DNA from: Kangsaoukella pontilimi
Lineage (GTDB): Bacteria; Pseudomonadota; Alphaproteobacteria; Rhodobacterales; Rhodobacteraceae
DNA length: 64,000 bases
Assembly: GCF_009830125.1 (NCBI RefSeq)
Contig: NZ_WUPT01000001.1
Span: 186,001 to 250,000 of the forward strand
Direction: 5' to 3'
Positions 17,380 through 25,660 of the stretch are shown here, in pieces. The first letter of the stretch is position 1. Every line of letters starts with the position of its first letter. The notes below the pieces were generated by a model, which saw nothing but the letters and a program-made list of their open reading frames with translations, did no database searches and was not told where the DNA came from. The translations under genes were made by a program, and so were the position numbers.

Positions 17380-18495
17380 ATGAAGCCCCTTGCTGCCAGT
17401 GCCGTCTTCCTCGCTGTCCCCGCCGCCGCCGTGGCCGATGTTCCGAACGTCGTGACCGATATCGCGCCGGTACATTCGCTTGTATCCATGGTGATGGACG
17501 GGGTGGGGACGCCCGATTTGCTGATCCCGGCAGCGGTCTCTCCGCATGGTTATGCCTTCCGCCCGTCGGATGCGCGGGCGTTGCAACAGGCGGATATCCT
17601 CGTCTGGGTCGGCCCCGATCTGACGCCGTGGCTGGCCGACTCGCTGGCCTCGATCGGGCCGGACGCACACAGCCTCGCCCTGTCGGGCATGCCGGACACA
17701 ATTCTGCTGCCGATACGGGACGGCGAGGTTCTCGACCTGTCGATGGGCGAGGATCATGGCGACCATGGTCACGACGAGGAGCATGAAGACCATGGCCATG
17801 ACGAAGACCATGGACATGACGAGCATGCGAAAGATGAGCACGCGCATGACGACCACGCCGAGGACGCACATGGCCACGATGATCATGGCCACGACGAAGA
17901 CGGGCATGATGACCACGGCCATGACGAGCACGCGGAAAAGGACGCGATGCATGACGACCACGGCCATGACGATCACGGCCACGCGCATGGCGGGTCGACG
18001 GATCCCCACACCTGGCTTTCCCCCGCCAACGCGCTTGTCTGGCTTGACCACATCACGGACGAACTGAGCGAAATCGATCCCGAAAATGCGGCCACCTATC
18101 GCGAAAACGCGGCGTCAGCCGGGGCCCGGATCGAAGCCCTCAAGGGCGAGATCGCAAGCCGTCTGGGCGACAGTGCTTCGCGGGGCTATGCCGTCTACCA
18201 CGACGCCTTCCAGTATTTCGAGACGTCGTTCGGACTTCAGGCAGGGCAGGCGCTGTCCGAGACGGACGGGGCACAGCCCTCTGCGGCGCGCGCGGCGGCG
18301 TTCCGGGACGGGATCGAAAGCGGTGCGATCACATGCGTCTTCGCGGAACCCCAATTCGCAGACGCCGCGCTCCGCTCGGTGGCGGGCGACGCGTCCATCG
18401 CGGTGCTGGACCCGATCGGCAGCGCGTTCGAGCCGGGACCGGAGCTTTACCCCGCGATGCTTCTTGCCATCGCGGACGGTATCGCGGACTGCTGA
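17380..18495 (+). CDS. znuA: Periplasmic zinc-binding protein with extended His/Asp loop
   Basis: 371 residues with a signal peptide (about 1-19, ending AAAVA). Zinc ligands of the ZnuA family are recognisable: His32 in APVHSL, His56 in SPHGYAF and His210 in DPHTWLSP, with YHDAFQYF further on. Between the second and third ligand lies a long loop (about 124-203) with 26 histidines mostly alternating with Asp and Gly. Such loops collect zinc and hand it to the high-affinity site. The loop is encoded by CATGAC-like repeats, which create long meaningless frames on the other strand. Expression is probably Zur-controlled. Confidence 0.95.
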   Translation: MKPLAASAVFLAVPAAAVADVPNVVTDIAPVHSLVSMVMDGVGTPDLLIPAAVSPHGYAFRPSDARALQQADILVWVGPDLTPWLADSLASIGPDAHSLALSGMPDTILLPIRDGEVLDLSMGEDHGDHGHDEEHEDHGHDEDHGHDEHAKDEHAHDDHAEDAHGHDDHGHDEDGHDDHGHDEHAEKDAMHDDHGHDDHGHAHGGSTDPHTWLSPANALVWLDHITDELSEIDPENAATYRENAASAGARIEALKGEIASRLGDSASRGYAVYHDAFQYFETSFGLQAGQALSETDGAQPSAARAAAFRDGIESGAITCVFAEPQFADAALRSVAGDASIAVLDPIGSAFEPGPELYPAMLLAIADGIADC

Positions 18496-18498
18496 CCA

Positions 18499-18520
18499 TC
18501 TGGGCCAGATCAGGCCCAGA
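18499..18520. terminator. Hairpin between convergent znuA and dmdA-like genes
   Basis: TCTGGGCC and GGCCCAGA form a perfect 8-bp stem with a 6-base loop, immediately after the znuA stop and overlapping the 3' end of the convergent gene. There is no T-run, but the position suits a bidirectional terminator. Confidence 0.6.
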
Positions 18521-19610
18521 ACGCCTCGCGCACGGTGCCCTCGAATGGGCCTTCGGGTGTCTCGATATGAAGCACCGTGCCGGGGTCCCAGTGGGTCATC
18601 AGGACCATGCCGATGGCGACGGTGCAGTCGAAATCGGGCGACCACGCCGCTGACGTGACCTGACCGATCTGTTTGCCCTTTGCCATGATCGGCCAGGCCC
18701 GGTCGCAGGCGGGCACGCGCTCTTTGATCTCGATGGCCCTGATCTGCCGGATCGGCCCGTCCTTGGCCACGCGCAGAAGCGCGTCGCGCCCGATACAGCC
18801 GATGGCCGTCTCGGTATTGCAGAAGCGCCCCAGCCCGCATTCGTGGGGCGTGTTGTCCCGTGTCATGTCGTTGCCATAGCTCAACAGCCCGCCCTCGATC
18901 CGCTCGGCGGCAGAGGGGCATCCGGCGCGCACGTTCAAATCCTCTCCCGCCTTGAAAAGGGCGTCCCAGATCGGACGGCCAAGATCGAAGCCGGGCACGT
19001 AGATCTCGAAGCCGCCCTGCTTGGAATAGCCGGACCGCGCGATGATGATATCGGTGCCTTCGAAATCGAAAACGCTGTATCGGAAGAAGCGCAGGTTGCG
19101 GACGTCCTCGCCGAAAACTCGCGCCATCAGATCGTCGGATTTCGGTCCCTGCACGGCAAGCGGGCTGATGTCCGGCTCATCCACCAGCACCTCCATCCGG
19201 TAGGCCAGCGCGATGCCCTTCACCCAGAGCAGAAGGTCGGAATCCGCGATGGAAATCCAGAAGCGGTCCTCGGCCACCTTCACCGCGACGGGGTCGTTCA
19301 GCATGCCGCCCGTTTCATCCACCACGGGCACATAAAAGCACTGCCCTGGCAGCATTCCCCGCAGGTCGCGGGGCGTCAGCGTCTGCATCAGCCGCGCCGC
19401 ATCCGGCCCCCGCAGTTCCACCTGCCGCTCGCAGGCCACGTCCCAAACCTGAACATGGCGCTTCAGATGGTGGTAATCCGCCTCGGGACTTTCGAAAAAG
19501 GTCGGCAAAAGCATGTGGTTGTAGACGGTGTACCCGCCGACGCCCGCCGCTTCGACCGCATCGGAAAAGGGCGTCCGGCGCAGCCGGCGCGAGGGAGAGA
19601 TGATGGCCAT
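18510..19610 (-). CDS. dmdA: Probable dimethylsulfoniopropionate demethylase (DmdA-like, GcvT fold)
   Basis: 366 residues, the size of DmdA (about 370) and much shorter than LigM-type O-demethylases (about 470). The N terminus SRRLRRTPFSDAVEAAGV, then YTVYNHMLLP, QVWDVACERQVE and SYGNDMTRDNTPHECGLGRF agree with DmdA as I recall it. DmdA moves a methyl group from DMSP to tetrahydrofolate, giving methylmercaptopropionate. It lies 6 bp after an acyl-CoA ligase gene, preceded by AAGGA, in one operon. The alternative is another tetrahydrofolate-dependent demethylase of the glycine-cleavage T family; the context of ligase and crotonase favours the DMSP pathway. Confidence 0.78.
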   Translation of the reverse strand: MAIISPSRRLRRTPFSDAVEAAGVGGYTVYNHMLLPTFFESPEADYHHLKRHVQVWDVACERQVELRGPDAARLMQTLTPRDLRGMLPGQCFYVPVVDETGGMLNDPVAVKVAEDRFWISIADSDLLLWVKGIALAYRMEVLVDEPDISPLAVQGPKSDDLMARVFGEDVRNLRFFRYSVFDFEGTDIIIARSGYSKQGGFEIYVPGFDLGRPIWDALFKAGEDLNVRAGCPSAAERIEGGLLSYGNDMTRDNTPHECGLGRFCNTETAIGCIGRDALLRVAKDGPIRQIRAIEIKERVPACDRAWPIMAKGKQIGQVTSAAWSPDFDCTVAIGMVLMTHWDPGTVLHIETPEGPFEGTVREAFWA

Positions 19611-19616
19611 GGCGGG

Positions 19617-21239
19617 TTATCCTTCTTCGCGGGCCTGCTGACGCAATTCGAATTTTCTGATCTTACCGGTCGCGGTTTTGGGCAGCGTTCCGAAAACGAC
19701 AGACTTTGGCGTTTTGAAACCGGCAAGCCGCGCGCGGCAAAAGGCGATGATGGCGTCGGCGTCGGGTGCGGCACCCGGGCGCGGCTCGACGAAGGCGCAC
19801 GGGACTTCTCCCCATTTTGCGTCCGGCTTGGCGACGACGGCGGCGGCCTGCACGTCCGGGTGACGATAGAGTACCGCCTCGACCTCGACCGATGAGATGT
19901 TCTCGCCACCCGAAATGATCACGTCCTTCAGGCGGTCTCGGATCTGGATATAGCCGTTCTCGTGGACCACGGCGGCGTCGCCCGACCAGAACCAGCCATC
20001 GGCAAAGGCCTCGGCCGTGGCGGCGGGGTCCTTGTAATACTCGCGCATGACGGTGTTCGAACGGATGGCGATTTCGCCCTGTGTCTGGCCGTCCTTCGGA
20101 ACACGCGCGCCCGTCGCGCGGTCGATGACGGCCACCTCTTCGACCATCGGGAATGCGATACCCTGATGCGCCTGCAGCTCTGCCTGTTCAGCGGGGCTGA
20201 GCGCGTCCCACTCATCTTGCCAGAGGCATTGCAGGATATGGCCGTAGGTTTCGGTCAGCCCATAGACCTGCATCACATCAAGGCCCATCGCCCCGGTCTT
20301 CTCCAGAATGGCGGGCGGAGGGGGCGCACCCGCGGTCATCACCCGGATGCGGGGCGAGAACGGCGCGGCGGGCGCGTCTGAGCTTTCCGCCAGCATCTGC
20401 AGGACGATGGGTGCGGCCCCGAAATGGGTCACTTTCTCGGTCTCGATAGCCTCGAAGAGGCGGGCCGGGACGGGATCGCGGGTGAACACCATTTTTCCGC
20501 CGACAAGCGGCAGCATCCAGGGATGGCACCAGCCGTTGCAGTGAAACATCGGCACAATCGACAGGTACGAAATGAAATGCGGCACCGCCCAAGCGTTGAC
20601 CGTGCCCATTGCCATCAGCGCCGCGCCCCGGTGGTGATAGACCACGCCCTTGGGACGCCCGGACGTACCGGACGTATAGTTCAGCGCCAGCGGCTGCCAT
20701 TCGTCCTCGGGCAGTCCGGTTCCGTCGAAGAGTGCTGACGCAGCCAGCGTCTCGTATTCCAGCGCGGCGGTGTGACCGGCATCCTGACCCTCGGCATCGA
20801 CGATGGTGACAAGCTCGGCACCCGACCCGTCACGGCGGGAGAGCGCATCCTGCACCAGCCCGAGATAGGCGCTGTCGGCAATGATCATCCGGCTTTCGGC
20901 GTGATCGAGTATGTAGGCCACAGTGTCCGGTTCAAGCCGCGTGTTGATCGTGTTCAGAACCGCGCCGATCATCGGGACGGCGTAATGCAGCTCGTAAAGC
21001 TGCGGGATGTTCGGGCAGATCACCGAGACGATATCGCCTTTGCCGACGCCCCGCGCCCTTAGGCCTCCGGCCACGCGGCGCACCCGCTCTTCGAAATCCC
21101 GCCAGTTGCGTCGGATGGCGCCATAGACGACGGCGGGGCGCGGTCCGTGAACGGCGGCGGCCCGGTTTAGAAAGGAGACCGGCGACAAGGGGACATGGTT
21201 GGCCGCAGATGGCCCACTCGTGTCGAACTGGCTGGGCAT
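19617..21239 (-). CDS. AMP-forming acyl-CoA ligase, candidate methylmercaptopropionyl-CoA ligase
   Basis: 540 residues from the ATG at 21239, preceded by GGGAGGGA. The adenylate-forming motifs are complete: YTSGTSGRPKGVVYHH (phosphate loop), QVYGLTETYG, GWFWSGDAAVVHENGY, KDVIISGGENISSVEVE and the terminal PKTATGKIRKFELR with the catalytic Lys. It activates a carboxylic acid to its CoA thioester. Being immediately upstream of the dmdA-like gene it is a good candidate for DmdB, which acts on methylmercaptopropionate, but substrate specificity cannot be read from the sequence; a medium-chain or aromatic acid ligase remains possible. Confidence 0.8.
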   Translation of the reverse strand: MPSQFDTSGPSAANHVPLSPVSFLNRAAAVHGPRPAVVYGAIRRNWRDFEERVRRVAGGLRARGVGKGDIVSVICPNIPQLYELHYAVPMIGAVLNTINTRLEPDTVAYILDHAESRMIIADSAYLGLVQDALSRRDGSGAELVTIVDAEGQDAGHTAALEYETLAASALFDGTGLPEDEWQPLALNYTSGTSGRPKGVVYHHRGAALMAMGTVNAWAVPHFISYLSIVPMFHCNGWCHPWMLPLVGGKMVFTRDPVPARLFEAIETEKVTHFGAAPIVLQMLAESSDAPAAPFSPRIRVMTAGAPPPPAILEKTGAMGLDVMQVYGLTETYGHILQCLWQDEWDALSPAEQAELQAHQGIAFPMVEEVAVIDRATGARVPKDGQTQGEIAIRSNTVMREYYKDPAATAEAFADGWFWSGDAAVVHENGYIQIRDRLKDVIISGGENISSVEVEAVLYRHPDVQAAAVVAKPDAKWGEVPCAFVEPRPGAAPDADAIIAFCRARLAGFKTPKSVVFGTLPKTATGKIRKFELRQQAREEG

Positions 21240-21384
21240 TCCGTCCCTCCCGAACCAAGAGGGCGGTGGTCGGTCGGCGGCGTTGGAGGTGGCGGCGACA
21301 GTCCGGCCTTTATTCCCGAACCGGCCCGAACCCGATCTGCGCTGCGACCGAACGCTCCTCCCACGCTTCTGTTGCATTTTTAAA

Positions 21385-21408
21385 TGTCAGACTTTTAAAT
21401 GTCTGACA
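21385..21408. promoter_or_regulatory. Perfect palindromic operator at the GntR gene start
   Basis: TGTCAGAC (21385-21392) and GTCTGACA (21401-21408) are perfect inverted 8-bp arms with an 8-bp AT spacer, ending one base before the ATG of the GntR regulator. Overlapping it, TTTTAAATGTC occurs twice as a direct repeat (21378-21388 and 21393-21403). The location in the divergent promoter gap suggests autoregulation and control of the dmdBA-like genes. Confidence 0.7.
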
Positions 21409-21409
21409 A

Positions 21410-22198
21410 ATGAAAACTGCCCCTGACACCCCGGCGGACCTGTCCGCGCAGATCGCCTCGGAGCTTCGCGACCTCATCGTCTCGGGTGCCCTGATCGTCG
21501 ACGCGCGGCTGCCGTCCGAAGCCGAACTTGCCGAGCAGTTCGACGTGTCGCGCCCGACGATCCGCGAGGCGCTGAAGCGGCTTGCCGCACAGTCGCTGAT
21601 CCGGACCGAGCGGGGCGCCTTTGGCGGCGCCTTCGTCAACCGCATGTCCTATGGCGAGGCGCGGGCGCAGCTTGTCACCACCTCGACACTGCTTCTGACC
21701 ATGAACGAAGTGGACTTCGACACAGCCTGCGAGGCGCGTTTCGCTTTGGAGCGGGCCTGCGCGCCCATGGTGGCTGCGCGTCGGCAGGACAGCCATCTCG
21801 GCGTCATGCGGAGCGAAATCGCGCGGCAGCGCTCGCCGGGGCTGAGCGATGAAGCCTTCTGCGCCTCGGACGTCGCATTTCACCTGGCGCTGACCGACGG
21901 GGCGGAGAACCCGATCCTGTCCTATCACCTCGCCGGGGCGATCGAGGCCATGCAGCCCCTGATGAACATGATCACCTACAGCGCGCGGTCCCGCTCGCGG
22001 ATCATCGACTGTCACGAGGCGATCCTGTCCGCTGCCGAAGCGCGGGACGGCGACGGAATCGACGCAGGCCTCGACCGGCTGCAGAACTATACCAGCGATC
22101 TCGCGCATCTCGTGATGACTGAGCGCGCCGCGCGGAAGGCGGCGCGCGCCGCATCGCCAGACTCATCCCCGCTCAACCAGATGGAAAAACCGAAATGA
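21410..22198 (+). CDS. GntR-family (FadR/VanR-type) transcriptional regulator
   Basis: 262 residues. The N-terminal winged helix-turn-helix has [20 protein letters not shown], the [19 protein letters not shown] recognition region and a GAFGGAFV wing. The C-terminal all-helical FCD domain carries candidate metal or ligand His residues ([14 protein letters not shown]). It is divergent from the ligase-DmdA pair and overlaps the crotonase start by 4 bp, so it probably senses an intermediate of this pathway. A perfect palindrome directly before its ATG suggests negative autoregulation. Confidence 0.87.
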   Translation: MKTAPDTPADLSAQIASELRDLIVSGALIVDARLPSEAELAEQFDVSRPTIREALKRLAAQSLIRTERGAFGGAFVNRMSYGEARAQLVTTSTLLLTMNEVDFDTACEARFALERACAPMVAARRQDSHLGVMRSEIARQRSPGLSDEAFCASDVAFHLALTDGAENPILSYHLAGAIEAMQPLMNMITYSARSRSRIIDCHEAILSAAEARDGDGIDAGLDRLQNYTSDLAHLVMTERAARKAARAASPDSSPLNQMEKPK

Positions 22199-23001
22199 CG
22201 GCGAAACTCGACCCGACAGCCTTTCGCAATCTCGACATTCAGGCGGGCGAGGACGGCGTCTGGATCGTCACGCTCAACCGGCCCGCGAAGCGCAATGCTC
22301 TGGATATCGCGACCATCGAGGAACTGATCACCTTCTTTTCGGCCGCGCCCCGCGCAGGCGTCCGCGCCGTCGTGCTGGCCGGAGCAGGGGATCACTTCTG
22401 CGCCGGGCTCGACCTGATCGAGCATCACGATGCCGACCGAAGCCCGGCCGATTTCATGCATGTGTGCCTGCGCTGGCATGAGGCGTTCAACAAGATGGAA
22501 TATGGCGGCGTCCCGATCATCGCCGCGCTGAAGGGCGCGGTCGTGGGGGGCGGGCTGGAACTGGCGAGCGCGGCGCATATCCGCGTGATGGACGACAGCG
22601 CCTATGTCGCCCTGCCGGAGGGGCAGCGGGGCCTCTTCACAGGCGGTGGCGCCACGATCCGCGTCAGTGATCTGGTGGGCAAGTCCCGGATGATCGACAT
22701 GATGCTGACGGGGCGCGTCTATAAGGCGGCGGAAGCCGTCGATCTCGGCTTCGCGCAATACCTGGCCGAGGGCGATAGCTACGATATGGCGCTGCGTCTG
22801 GCGCGACGGGCAGCCGAGAACCTACCCCTCTCCAACTTCGCCATCTGCTCGGCGGTCAGCCACATGACCAACATGTCCGCGCTCGATGCGGCCTATGCCG
22901 AGGCCGTGGTGGCAGGTGTCGTCAACACCCAGCCCGACGCCCGCGCCCGCCTTGCCGCCTTCGCCGACAAATCTGCCGCCCGGGTGCGTCCTGATGAGTA
23001 G
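22195..23001 (+). CDS. Crotonase-family enoyl-CoA hydratase, candidate methylthioacryloyl-CoA hydratase
   Basis: 268 residues. The oxyanion hole is formed by FCAGLDL and [13 protein letters not shown]; the two catalytic glutamates of hydratases are Glu122 (GGLEL) and Glu142 (LPEGQRG), with the usual 20-residue spacing. DmdD, which hydrates and hydrolyses methylthioacryloyl-CoA in DMSP demethylation, has a similar length and, from memory, Glu121 and Glu141 as catalytic residues. With the dmdA-like gene across the intergenic gap this is a good DmdD candidate. No acyl-CoA dehydrogenase (DmdC) is in the window. General short-chain enoyl-CoA hydratase is the alternative. Confidence 0.8.
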   Translation: MTAKLDPTAFRNLDIQAGEDGVWIVTLNRPAKRNALDIATIEELITFFSAAPRAGVRAVVLAGAGDHFCAGLDLIEHHDADRSPADFMHVCLRWHEAFNKMEYGGVPIIAALKGAVVGGGLELASAAHIRVMDDSAYVALPEGQRGLFTGGGATIRVSDLVGKSRMIDMMLTGRVYKAAEAVDLGFAQYLAEGDSYDMALRLARRAAENLPLSNFAICSAVSHMTNMSALDAAYAEAVVAGVVNTQPDARARLAAFADKSAARVRPDE

Positions 23002-23023
23002 GGGCACGTCTATTTTCAGAAAT

Positions 23024-23037
23024 TTTGCGCGCGAAAA
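23024..23037. promoter_or_regulatory. Putative LacI-family operator upstream of the regulator gene
   Basis: TTTGCGCGCGAAAA fits the palindromic pattern TTTNCGCGCGNAAA, with the CG core typical of LacI-family operators. It matches the site before smoE (24154-24167) in 12 of 14 positions. It lies about 75 bp before the regulator start, suggesting autoregulation. Confidence 0.65.
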
Positions 23038-23109
23038 TATTTTTTGCTAGTCTAAGGTCAAATATTCGCAGCGCCCGCTTTCGGGTGAACCAAGAGGTCA
23101 TGGTCGAAG

Positions 23110-24141
23110 GTGTCGGTTTCTAGAATTAGAAATATGGAAGAGTTCGCAGCGGTCAGCGGGATCTCCCGTCCGACCGTCTCGAAGTATTTCAACGATCCCG
23201 ACAGCGTGCGCCGTACAACGCGCGAGAAGATCGAGAAAGCGCTCGAGCGCTACGAGTACCGCCCGAATATCTACGCCATCAACCAGAACCGGAAGTTGAC
23301 CAAGAATGTTGGGATCGTCGTTCCGTTCCTGGCCGATCCGTTCTTCTCGGAGATCGCGCGACAGATCGAGCAGCGCTGCGTGCAGGCAGGCTTTCGGCCC
23401 ACGTTGTTCAGCTCCTACGGCGTGCCCAGTGTCGAGGTCGACATTCTTGAAGCGCTGCGGTCGATCAAGCCTGCGGGCGTTCTTCTGGCGCCTCTCGGCC
23501 GCGCCTCGGATCGCTCGGCGATCGAGAGTTTTTGTGCCGACATTCCGACCGTCCTTTTCGACAGCAACCTCGAAGGCATGGGCGAAGCCTTTGTCGGATC
23601 AGACAATTTCAGCTTTGTTTCCCAAACGGTGGAGTATTTGTGTCGCTCCGGCGACGCGCCCTGCTTCTTCGAGATGGCGACACCCGCCAACCCCAACGCG
23701 AACAAGCGCCGCTTGGCTTATCTGGAAATGGCCGAACGGCTCGGGTTCGAGCCCCATGTGGTCAAGATCGAAGGCGAGGGCTGGGCTTTCGAAGAAATCG
23801 GTCAGCGCGGCGCCCTGAAAATCCTGTCTGAAGGCGGCTTCCCAAGCGATACGATTCTCTGCAGCAACGACCGACTTGCCATCGGGCTTTTGTCGGCCTG
23901 CTACGAGAAGGGCTTGCGCGTGGGGCGCGGCGATGGGTGCGCGCTGCGTGTGGCGTCGAACGACGATCACCCGTTCTCGCGGTTCACCTGTCCGTCACTG
24001 ACCACGGCGGCTCACGATTACGAAGCCGTGTCCAGCCGCAGCGTCGAACGGCTGGGTGAACTGGTCGAGGCGGGCGGGCGATTTTCCAGCCGCAGCGAAG
24101 AGTTGTTCCCGGCAAGGCTGGTCTTGCGGGAGTCTGCCTGA
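23110..24141 (+). CDS. LacI-family regulator of the polyol operon
   Basis: 343 residues from a GTG at 23110 (AGAGG lies 12 bases upstream); starting at the internal ATG (23134) would trim the DNA-binding domain. The helix-turn-helix is FAAVSGISRPTVSKYFND, followed by the hinge-helix region YRPNIYAIN; the rest is a periplasmic-binding-protein-like sugar sensor (NVGIVVPFLADPFFSEIA). It precedes the polyol transport operon on the same strand and two matching palindromes flank it, so it most likely represses smoE onwards until a polyol or derivative binds. Confidence 0.88.
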   Translation: MSVSRIRNMEEFAAVSGISRPTVSKYFNDPDSVRRTTREKIEKALERYEYRPNIYAINQNRKLTKNVGIVVPFLADPFFSEIARQIEQRCVQAGFRPTLFSSYGVPSVEVDILEALRSIKPAGVLLAPLGRASDRSAIESFCADIPTVLFDSNLEGMGEAFVGSDNFSFVSQTVEYLCRSGDAPCFFEMATPANPNANKRRLAYLEMAERLGFEPHVVKIEGEGWAFEEIGQRGALKILSEGGFPSDTILCSNDRLAIGLLSACYEKGLRVGRGDGCALRVASNDDHPFSRFTCPSLTTAAHDYEAVSSRSVERLGELVEAGGRFSSRSEELFPARLVLRESA

Positions 24142-24153
24142 CAGCAGTAAAAG

Positions 24154-24167
24154 TTTACGCGCGTAAA
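24154..24167. promoter_or_regulatory. Putative LacI-family operator upstream of smoE
   Basis: TTTACGCGCGTAAA is a perfect 14-bp palindrome with a central CG, located 70 bp before the solute-binding protein gene. A near-identical site lies upstream of the LacI gene. Together they define a likely local regulon. Confidence 0.75.
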
Positions 24168-24236
24168 AATTAAATTGACGGCGCGGAAACAATATGAGAC
24201 CTTTTACTACGACATCCAGAATCAGGGAGGAGTAGG

Positions 24237-25544
24237 ATGCATCTTAAGAACGCACTTTGTGCGGGTACTGCGCTCGCGCTTGTTTCCGCCACCGCCGCCT
24301 ATGCAGAAAATCTCGTGATCGCCACCGTGAACAACGGCGACATGATCCGCATGCAGGGCTATACCGACGACTTCACCGCCAAGACCGGTCACACGGTCGA
24401 GTGGGTCACGCTGGAAGAGAACGTCCTTCGTCAGCGCGTCACCACCGACATCACGACCAAGGGCGGTGCCTTCGACATCATGACCATCGGCATGTACGAA
24501 ACCCCGATCTGGGGCGCCAATGGCTGGCTCGTGCCGCTGGACGATCTGTCGGCCGAGTACGACGTTGACGACATCCTGCCCGCCATGCGCTCGGGCCTCA
24601 GCCATGACGGCACGCTCTATGCTGCGCCGTTCTACGGCGAAAGCTCCATGGTCATGTATCGGACCGACCTGATGGAAGCGGCGGGGCTTGAGATGCCCGA
24701 CGCGCCCACCTGGCAGTTCATCCGCGAAGCGGCGGCCGCCATGGATGACCCGGCGAACGACATCAACGGCATCTGCCTCCGCGGCAAGGCCGGCTGGGGT
24801 GAAGGCGGCGCCTTCATCACCGTCACCGCCAACTCCTTCGGCGCGCGCTGGTTCGACGAGGACTGGAATGCCCAGTTCGACCAGCCCGAGTGGAAAGAGG
24901 CTCTCGAGTTCTACGTCAGCCTGATGAACGACTATGGCCCCGAAGGCTATGCCACGAACGGCTTCAACGAAAACCTGTCGCTCTTCCAGCAGGGCAAGTG
25001 CGGCATGTGGATCGACGCCACCGTGGCGGCGTCCTTCGTGACCAACCCGAACGACTCGACCGTTGCCGACAGCGTGGGCTTCGCTCTCGCTCCGAACGCC
25101 GAGGGTGTCGACAAGCGCTCGAACTGGCTCTGGGCATGGGCTTTGGCAGTACCTGCCGGTACGCAGAAAGCCGACGCCGCCAAGGAGTTCATCGAGTGGG
25201 CGACTTCGAAAGAGTATATCGAGCTCGTCGCCGAGAACGAAGGTTGGGCCAACGTTCCCCCGGGTGCGCGGACCTCTCTCTATGAGACGCCCGAATACCA
25301 GGAAGTCGCCTTCGCTCAGAAGACACTCGACTCGATCAATGCGGCCAACCCGCAGGATCCGACCGTGAAGCCGGTGCCCTATGTCGGCATCCAGTTCGTC
25401 GCCATCCCGGAATTCGCGGGTATCGCGACGGAAGTCAGCCAGGAGTTCTCGGCTGTCTATGCAGGCCAGCAGTCGATCGACGAGGCCTTGGAAAAAGCTC
25501 AGGCGATCACCAACGACGCAATGGAAGCCGCCGGCTACCGCTAA
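24237..25544 (+). CDS. smoE: Polyol ABC transporter solute-binding protein
   Basis: 435 residues with a signal peptide ending ATAAYAEN. It is a cluster-type extracellular solute-binding protein of the sorbitol/mannitol group: GGAFDIMTIGMYETPIWGA, YAAPFYGESSMVMYRTDL and FQQGKCGMWIDATVAASF are typical. It collects sorbitol, mannitol or related polyols in the periplasm. A strong GGGAGGAG ribosome site precedes the ATG. A long GC-rich stem-loop follows the gene, which would allow higher expression than the permease genes downstream. Confidence 0.9.
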   Translation: MHLKNALCAGTALALVSATAAYAENLVIATVNNGDMIRMQGYTDDFTAKTGHTVEWVTLEENVLRQRVTTDITTKGGAFDIMTIGMYETPIWGANGWLVPLDDLSAEYDVDDILPAMRSGLSHDGTLYAAPFYGESSMVMYRTDLMEAAGLEMPDAPTWQFIREAAAAMDDPANDINGICLRGKAGWGEGGAFITVTANSFGARWFDEDWNAQFDQPEWKEALEFYVSLMNDYGPEGYATNGFNENLSLFQQGKCGMWIDATVAASFVTNPNDSTVADSVGFALAPNAEGVDKRSNWLWAWALAVPAGTQKADAAKEFIEWATSKEYIELVAENEGWANVPPGARTSLYETPEYQEVAFAQKTLDSINAANPQDPTVKPVPYVGIQFVAIPEFAGIATEVSQEFSAVYAGQQSIDEALEKAQAITNDAMEAAGYR

Positions 25545-25555
25545 GCGTCCTCCCG

Positions 25556-25587
25556 AACCGGGGGGCGGAAACGCCCGCCCCCTGGTT
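25556..25587 (+). terminator. Intercistronic stem-loop after smoE
   Basis: AACCGGGGGGCGG (25556-25568) pairs with CCGCCCCCTGGTT (25575-25587), a 13-bp stem with one G-T wobble and a 6-base loop. It lies between a binding-protein gene and its permease genes, where such structures usually protect the upstream mRNA or partly terminate transcription. Confidence 0.7.
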
Positions 25588-25660
25588 TACGCCGATTTCG
25601 TTACGACTTCGCTGATTTTTCGTCTTGAGGTGGCGCGTCCACCATCGGAGGAGATCTATC

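Noticed and set aside
17745-18003. Tandem CATGAC-like units that could be taken for a repeat array or CRISPR
   Set aside because: Units are short, irregular, in frame and encode the ZnuA histidine loop; there are no spacers.
17302-18051. 249-codon minus-strand frame rich in Met and Val, looking like a membrane protein
   Set aside because: It is the complement of the His/Asp-repeat codons of znuA (CAT and GAC read as ATG and GTC), so the hydrophobic pattern is an artefact.
18510-19610. Calling the DmdA-like gene a glycine cleavage T protein (GcvT)
   Set aside because: No gcvH or gcvP is adjacent, and its N-terminal and central motifs agree with DmdA rather than GcvT; the neighbours are CoA-pathway genes.
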